Shown here: positions 59,535-64,000 of the stretch, in pieces | Numbering within the stretch: position 1 is the stretch's first letter | Layout of the letters: every line of letters begins with the position of its first letter | DNA from: Streptomyces albipurpureus | Lineage (GTDB): Bacteria > Actinomycetota > Actinomycetes > Streptomycetales > Streptomycetaceae | Reading direction: 5' to 3' | Assembly: GCF_023701525.1 (NCBI RefSeq) | Contig: NZ_JAMQAW010000099.1 | Location: 42,153-106,152 of the forward strand | DNA length: 64,000 bases | The notes under the pieces: model-generated | Databases searched by the model: none | What the model saw: the letters and a program-made list of their open reading frames with translations, nothing else | Told to the model about the DNA's origin: nothing | Translations under genes and position numbers: made by a program

Positions 59535-60731
59535 CTAGGCAGGCAGCTCTGTCAACAGCCGGCGATAGACGCGTGCGTAGGCCGTCAGCTGCGCCAACGA
59601 CAGTTCATCGCACCGCGGATCGTCGACGGCCGGCTTCGCCTGTGGCCCCAGCCGCACGGTGTCGACGCCGAAGGCCCGCAACACAACGCCGTCGGTCGAT
59701 CCCGTCCAGCCGGTGACCGGTGGCGGCTGCGTGCCGAACTCGTCGAGCCAGGCCGCCCGGGCGGCCGTCACCACCGGGGCGTCGGCCGCCGTGGCCGCGG
59801 CTGCCGCCACCGGTTCGGCCTCCACGTCGACCGTGCAGCTGCGCAGCGCCGAATCCGCGCACCGCGCCCGCAGCCGGTCAGCCAGTTCGTCCGCCAGCGC
59901 CTTCGGCTCCACCAGGTCCCCGGTGACGACGTACAGAACGATCTGCAGCTGGGCCGGCAGCAGGTCCGGCTTGTCCGGCCAGCCGCCGCTGATCGCGCCG
60001 ATGCCGCAGGCCCGACCGGTCTGCCCGACCCGCGGGTCGGCGGCCAGGTAGTCCGTGCGCCAGCGGGCCAGCTCGTCCAGGACGACACCGGCCGAGGCGA
60101 CAACTCCCCCGGGAGGTGTGGCCGCGTCGGCCAACATCGCGAGCCCGGGGCGGCCGGTCACCCGGACGGTCAGATAGAGCGAGCCGGGCTCGTGCCACAC
60201 CAGCATGGGCGGGCCGCACTTGGCCACGACCGCCGACCGCGGCAGCGGGTAGGTGTCGGCGTAGGCCTCAAGGCCGGTGATCCCACCGGCGCGGCGGTGG
60301 GTCCCGGAGCCAGCGAGCAGCAACCGTCCGGCACCCGCTTCGGCGAAGGCGACCAGGGCGGCGGCCGCCGGGCCGCGGGCGACCCCAAGACCGAAGCCGG
60401 CCACCACGTCGCCGGCCACGCCGAGCGGACCGGTCGGCGCCGCGCTGCCCGTGACGAGCCCGAGGCCCGCGCTGCCGTCATCCAGCGATGTGTCGAGGTG
60501 GGAGTACAGCAGGGGCCCGGCCCCGTGCGCGGCGACCAGGCTGCCGCCCGCGGGGCCGTGCTCCAGCACCTGCCACTCGACATGTGGCCACCGGTCCGCG
60601 CACCAGCCGCGCAGCCGGTGCGCCGCCGTCCGCTCCTCGCCTCGTGGGGCGGGGGTCGTGTCGAGCAGCCGCAGGACATCCAGCAGCTGCTGTCTCAAAA
60701 CCGTCCCCAGTCGTCGGAAGCCGGACGCCAC
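59535..60731 (-). CDS. M20-peptidase-like protein lacking metal-binding residues
   Basis: A protein of up to 398 residues with an M20/ArgE-DapE-like layout. LLYSHLDTS keeps the first His-x-Asp and the C-terminal TGSTDGVVLRAFGVDTVRLGPQ matches the 'GgTDa..f' end. However, the bridging Asp of 'DxKGG' is replaced (GLGVARGPAAAA), the catalytic Glu-Glu is absent (GSGTHRRAGG), and the final His is missing (DPRCDELS). It is probably not a standard zinc hydrolase. The start is GTG 60731 (overlapping the upstream gene by 37 bases) or TTG 60698 (TTGA overlap). Position in the Rieske operon suggests a role in the ring-degradation pathway. Confidence 0.7.
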   Translation of the reverse strand: MASGFRRLGTVLRQQLLDVLRLLDTTPAPRGEERTAAHRLRGWCADRWPHVEWQVLEHGPAGGSLVAAHGAGPLLYSHLDTSLDDGSAGLGLVTGSAAPTGPLGVAGDVVAGFGLGVARGPAAAALVAFAEAGAGRLLLAGSGTHRRAGGITGLEAYADTYPLPRSAVVAKCGPPMLVWHEPGSLYLTVRVTGRPGLAMLADAATPPGGVVASAGVVLDELARWRTDYLAADPRVGQTGRACGIGAISGGWPDKPDLLPAQLQIVLYVVTGDLVEPKALADELADRLRARCADSALRSCTVDVEAEPVAAAAATAADAPVVTAARAAWLDEFGTQPPPVTGWTGSTDGVVLRAFGVDTVRLGPQAKPAVDDPRCDELSLAQLTAYARVYRRLLTELPA

Positions 60732-61906
60732 ACATCGATGTTGCGCGGGTCGGCCGGCATCCGGCGGGGCCGGTGCGTCTGGTGCTCCTCCGGGGTGAAC
60801 ACCCGGTGGTCATCGCACAGCTCGTAGCGCGGGCCGAAGCGCGGATCGTGCATATAGAACGCGATCGACGTCGACGCCGAGTGGTTGACGATGTCGGAGG
60901 CGATCGGGGCGCCCTTGTACAGCGCGCGGGCGCGCATCCGCATGACATGGTCGAGGCTCTTCATCGCGAAGCACAGGTGCGCGACGTAGTGCTCCGTGTT
61001 CTTCTGCACCGCGAGGCTGTGGTGGTAGCGGTCCTCGCAGCGGAAGAACGTGGTCGACCCCACGACATGGTCCGACGGCAGGAACTTCAGGACGTTCTGG
61101 TAGAAGTCCAGCGTCTCCTCGAACTTCGCGGTGGCGATGAAGGGGTGCACCAGGTCGAGCGGCCGGATCTCGATGTGCGGCGGCTCGGCGTACTCCTGGA
61201 ACTCGGTGAACAGCTCGATGATGAGACCGTTCGGGTCCTTCACCGCGAAGCCGTTGTCGCACAGCGCCTGCTGCCGCTCCTGGAGTTCGAGGACCTCAAG
61301 GCCAGCGTCGAGAACGTGCTTGTGCAACTGCTCCAGGACCTCCTCGCTCGCCACGCTGTAGCCGACCGCGGTCGTCCATCCGTCGGTGCGCTCGGGCGCG
61401 TGGATCAGCTCGATCGCGTGGTGCTCGATGTCGGCGCGCAGGTAGGCGTACTCGTCCGTACGCTGCTCCAGCTGCAGACCGACGTGGTACTCAAGGAACT
61501 CGATCGTGGCCTGCATGTCCGGAACTTCGATCCGGGCGTACTCCATGCCGTACGGGCCGTGCGGGCGGGTGCTCACCGGCGTTGTCCTTCCTGCAGTGAG
61601 CGACGCACGCTCGGCGAACTCGAACGAGGTGATGGCCTGCTGGGCGATGACCGGTCGCCAGCGCGTGCGCACGAAGCTCTCGTGGGACTCGCTGCCGAGA
61701 TAGGCGAGCAGATCGTCCTGACTGTCGAAGTCGACGGCCATCGCGTGGGTGAAGGTCTGGTCGCGGGTGCTGATGTTCTCGCCGAGGACGAAGCCGCGCA
61801 TGGCCGGGTACCGGTCCGGGAAGGTACGCAGCTCGCCCAGCACGGACTCGCGCGCGCTCTGGTCGACTCCGTCGGCGAAACGGAAGGACAGGGTGTGTCT
61901 GATCAT
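60695..61906 (-). CDS. Dabb-VOC-VOC fusion, extradiol-dioxygenase-like
   Basis: A 403-residue fusion. Residues 1-98 form a Dabb (dimeric alpha/beta barrel) domain: MIRHTLSFRFADGVDQSARESVLGEL ... YLGSESHESFVRTRWRP. Residues ~120-245 and ~255-380 are two VOC units as in type I extradiol dioxygenases. The second unit keeps the Fe(II) triad: His in LDLVHPFIATAKF, His in YVAHLCFAM and Glu in RYELCDD. The first VOC unit lacks ligands, as expected. It lies 21 bases after the Rieske beta gene and overlaps the M20-like gene. I infer ring cleavage of the catechol formed by the Rieske enzyme. Confidence 0.82.
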   Translation of the reverse strand: MIRHTLSFRFADGVDQSARESVLGELRTFPDRYPAMRGFVLGENISTRDQTFTHAMAVDFDSQDDLLAYLGSESHESFVRTRWRPVIAQQAITSFEFAERASLTAGRTTPVSTRPHGPYGMEYARIEVPDMQATIEFLEYHVGLQLEQRTDEYAYLRADIEHHAIELIHAPERTDGWTTAVGYSVASEEVLEQLHKHVLDAGLEVLELQERQQALCDNGFAVKDPNGLIIELFTEFQEYAEPPHIEIRPLDLVHPFIATAKFEETLDFYQNVLKFLPSDHVVGSTTFFRCEDRYHHSLAVQKNTEHYVAHLCFAMKSLDHVMRMRARALYKGAPIASDIVNHSASTSIAFYMHDPRFGPRYELCDDHRVFTPEEHQTHRPRRMPADPRNIDVWRPASDDWGRF

Positions 61907-61927
61907 CGGGTCACCATCCGTCGCCGG

Positions 61928-62452
61928 CTAGAGGATGAAGCTGAGCCGGGCGCCTGCCGCCAGCGACTCGTGGCCGAGGACGGAGCGCCGCAAACGGAAC
62001 CGGAGGCCGTCCTCGGTCGGCACCAGCAGATGCTCGTACCACCCGACGTAGGCGTCGAAGCGCCCGTCGCGGGCGCGGTGCACCACAAAGGCGGCCGCCA
62101 CCCGGAAGGAGTCCTCGGTATCCTGCGACAGCCGCACGTTGGACACCAGCCGATGGGTGCGCGAGTGCGGGTTCTCGGCGTGCGCCTTGCGGGACTTGAG
62201 GCGCTTGACCCGGGCGAGGAGCAGGTTCCAGTCGTCGTCGACGAACGATCCGGTCTCGTGCAGCGACCAGCCGGGCCGGTAGTCGGTCGTGGGGATCTCG
62301 TAGCGGGCGCCGGGCTCGAAGAGGGCCAGCCAGCCGTCGTAGTCCCAATGATCGAGGATGTCGGCCTCGGCGAAGAGGAAGTCCTCCACCTCCTGCCGGG
62401 TGACGGTGCGTCCCGCACACTGAACGGAGCCGCGGTTGCCGGTCGTGGTCAT
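61928..62452 (-). CDS. Rieske ring-hydroxylating dioxygenase, beta subunit
   Basis: A 174-residue SnoaL-like (NTF2 fold) small subunit. TRQEVEDFLFAEADILDHWDYDGWLALFEPGARYEIP and HRLVSNVRLSQDTEDSFRVAAAFVVHRARDGRFDAYVGWYEHLL are typical of the RHO beta family. The start overlaps the alpha-subunit stop (ATGA). It has a structural role in the alpha3beta3 assembly. Confidence 0.9.
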   Translation of the reverse strand: MTTTGNRGSVQCAGRTVTRQEVEDFLFAEADILDHWDYDGWLALFEPGARYEIPTTDYRPGWSLHETGSFVDDDWNLLLARVKRLKSRKAHAENPHSRTHRLVSNVRLSQDTEDSFRVAAAFVVHRARDGRFDAYVGWYEHLLVPTEDGLRFRLRRSVLGHESLAAGARLSFIL

Positions 62453-63801
62453 CGCACATCCCTCCCGGCCAGGAAGGACGCCGGACGCTCGCCGCTGACA
62501 TCGATGCCGTCGTCGAGCCCTATGGCATCGACCCAGTGCCGCCAGAAGCCCCGCATCGCGCCTTCGTCGATCGACCGGCCCTGCACACCCTTGACCTCAT
62601 CCGACATGCCGCGCGACATATCACTGAAGTCCAGCTCGGGCGTACCGGTGCCCGCCGTGGCCTGGATGCCACGCTGGACCGCCTCGTACGCCTCGATGTC
62701 GTCCGGTGTGGCGAGCCCGCCCGGGCCGACAAAGCTGACGACCGTCTTCATGCGCAGAGCGCGGGTGTCCGGGTCCTCGACGCGCGGGACCAGCTGCCAG
62801 GCGCGCACATCGGTCTGGTCGGGCGCGACCGGCTCCAGTTGCCGAATCGACAGACCCTCGATGTCGAACAGCAGCAGGTTCGGGAACACGAACAGGATGT
62901 GGCTCTCGTCGGCCACATGGTGCGCCCGCTTCTCCCCCAGCCGCTGGGTCATCTCGGCTCGGTGGGCGTCGGTGCGCACTCGCTCGTCCTCGCCGAAGCG
63001 CGGTTCCCAGAGCATGCTGATCCGTCCGCCGTGCCCGGTCAGGACCAGCAGACCATGGCCGTTGCCGAGGTTGTAGGCGTACTGGTTGTCGTCGGTGACG
63101 GCGTAGCCGCTCTCCCGCAGATAGCCGACGAACGTGTTGTGTGTCGGTGCGAAGTGGTACCCGTCCATCGCGTTCTCGACGGCGAGTTTCCAGTTGCCCC
63201 GCACGCCGTAGAGCTGTGTACCGGGCAGGGTGGTCATGCCACCGACGTGCTGCTGCTCGATCATCGTCATGTAGTCGGCGGCGTCGCCGAGGTGTTCGAG
63301 CAGCGGCGGCACGTCGGGGTCGAAGGAGATGAAGACGAACCCCTCGTGGATCTCCAGGCGCGGCACGCTGCGCAGCCCCATCGTGGCCCGGAACTCGTCG
63401 CTCGACTCGTACGCCCCGGCGTCGGGGATCGCGGCGACCTCACCGTTGTTGCGGAACGTCCAGGCATGGTAGAAGCACTGGAAGAGCCTGGCCGAGCCCT
63501 CTTTCTCACGGCACAGCACGGTGCCGCGGTGTGGACAGGAGTTAAGGAACGCGTGCACCTCGCCGGCACTGTCCCGGCAGAAGATCAGCGGTCGACCGCC
63601 CAGAGTGCGGACCTTGAAGTCGTTGGGATTGGGGATCTCGGTCTCGTGCCCGAGATAGAGCCAGGTGTGCATCCACACCCAGCCGCGTTCCCGGGCGAAG
63701 ATCTCCGCGCTGCGGTAGGCCTCGCGGTTGACCCGGAAGGTGAGCTGGTCCCAGTCCTCGACGATCATCGGTGCTGGGGCGGTCCGGGGGTTGCTTCCCA
63801 T
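62449..63801 (-). CDS. Rieske ring-hydroxylating dioxygenase, alpha subunit
   Basis: A 450-residue oxygenase. The Rieske [2Fe-2S] ligands are CPHRG and CFYHAW (about residues 84-106). The mononuclear iron site has Asp-Gly-Tyr-His...His in AVENAMDGYHFAPTHNTF (about 205-220) and a late Asp in PDDIEAYEAVQ. It dihydroxylates an aromatic ring using electrons from a ferredoxin and reductase not found in this window. The ATG at 63801 has GAGAGG about eight bases upstream; a longer frame to 63906 is less likely. It is the first gene of the leftward operon. Confidence 0.92.
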   Translation of the reverse strand: MGSNPRTAPAPMIVEDWDQLTFRVNREAYRSAEIFARERGWVWMHTWLYLGHETEIPNPNDFKVRTLGGRPLIFCRDSAGEVHAFLNSCPHRGTVLCREKEGSARLFQCFYHAWTFRNNGEVAAIPDAGAYESSDEFRATMGLRSVPRLEIHEGFVFISFDPDVPPLLEHLGDAADYMTMIEQQHVGGMTTLPGTQLYGVRGNWKLAVENAMDGYHFAPTHNTFVGYLRESGYAVTDDNQYAYNLGNGHGLLVLTGHGGRISMLWEPRFGEDERVRTDAHRAEMTQRLGEKRAHHVADESHILFVFPNLLLFDIEGLSIRQLEPVAPDQTDVRAWQLVPRVEDPDTRALRMKTVVSFVGPGGLATPDDIEAYEAVQRGIQATAGTGTPELDFSDMSRGMSDEVKGVQGRSIDEGAMRGFWRHWVDAIGLDDGIDVSGERPASFLAGRDVR

Positions 63802-63845
63802 GGGGAGTTTACCTCTCACAAGTCCCGACCCGAGCGGCGCGCAAA

Positions 63846-63979
63846 ATGAGACGCCATCTCGTATGTCGCAGTAGCGTCCCCCAGTGGACTCGGCGGTGTC
63901 AAGCATTCACCCCATTGGTTGACATCCGGGGTGGACGCGGTCATCATTCCGTCACGCATTGAGATACACCGTCTCGCAT
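63846..63979. promoter_or_regulatory. Divergent promoter with two TGAGA...TCTCG operators
   Basis: Two similar dyads, ATGAGA-cgcca-TCTCGTAT (63846-63864, spacer in lower case) and ATTGAGA...TCTCGCAT (63958-63979), flank two opposed TTGACA boxes: minus strand 63897-63902 towards the Rieske operon and plus strand 63919-63924 towards the window edge. A divergent gene, probably the regulator, is expected beyond base 64000. No good -10 boxes could be fixed. Confidence 0.5.
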
Positions 63980-64000
63980 TCTGTGCGACCGTGTGAAGGG

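Noticed and set aside
60488..63076. Plus-strand open frame of about 860 codons across the Rieske operon
   Set aside because: It covers four well-supported minus-strand genes and has a low-complexity composition typical of antisense frames.

Overview
This window looks like chromosomal DNA from a Streptomyces or close relative. It is GC-rich with strong G/C third-position bias, it carries the small Streptomyces families DUF6207 and DUF6480, an LAxTG sortase signal, SpoIIE/STAS regulators, and dense TetR/GntR/LysR plus MFS gene pairs. I saw no rRNA, tRNA, phage module or CRISPR array, and the only transposase trace is a decayed remnant near 34.3 kb.

Layout. 0-5.3 kb: a 5'-truncated SpoIIE-type phosphatase/anti-sigma protein, a STAS antagonist, a secreted S33 peptidase and a PAS-GAF-SpoIIE phosphatase. 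5.6-15.0 kb: the most interesting locus. Two back-to-back cobalamin riboswitches drive, leftward, a secreted alpha/alpha-barrel plus DUF4430-like protein and, rightward, a five-gene operon. That operon encodes a two-barrel LAxTG protein, a membrane-tethered small-domain protein, and a complete ECF importer (T, fused A-A', S). The barrel plus beta-domain arrangement is that of animal intrinsic factor and transcobalamin, so I propose a bacterial cobalamin capture-and-import system. 15.4-23.9 kb: a catabolic cluster with two related amidases, an amidohydrolase, a FAH-family hydrolase, a VOC protein, RidA and a GntR/FCD regulator. 24-28.3 kb: small housekeeping or unknown genes, ending with a Clp-N/HTH protein behind a perfect 12-bp inverted repeat.

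28.6-36.4 kb: three MFS exporters with LysR and TetR regulators. One exporter lies behind a 60-bp near-perfect palindrome, another behind a pair of CsoR-like boxes; decayed DNA lies between. 37.6-39.3 kb: a group II PLP decarboxylase. 39.7-45.2 kb: a VOC protein divergent from a sugar-type (CUT2) ABC importer with two permeases. 45.4-50.2 kb: DUF6480, HutD-like, and a 1271-residue HTH-STAND-WD40 protein with 14 repeats. 50.3-50.9 kb: an acetoacetyl-CoA synthetase pseudogene. 51.3-57.5 kb: a flavin monooxygenase/reductase pair, a class A beta-lactamase, and a TetR/MMPL pair.

57.7-63.8 kb: a leftward aromatic-degradation locus with Rieske dioxygenase alpha and beta subunits, a Dabb-VOC-VOC extradiol-type dioxygenase, an M20-like protein without its metal ligands, and a two-subunit 3-oxoacid CoA-transferase. 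The right edge appears to hold a divergent promoter whose second gene lies beyond the window.

All functions are assigned by reading motifs and family resemblance; no database search was run.
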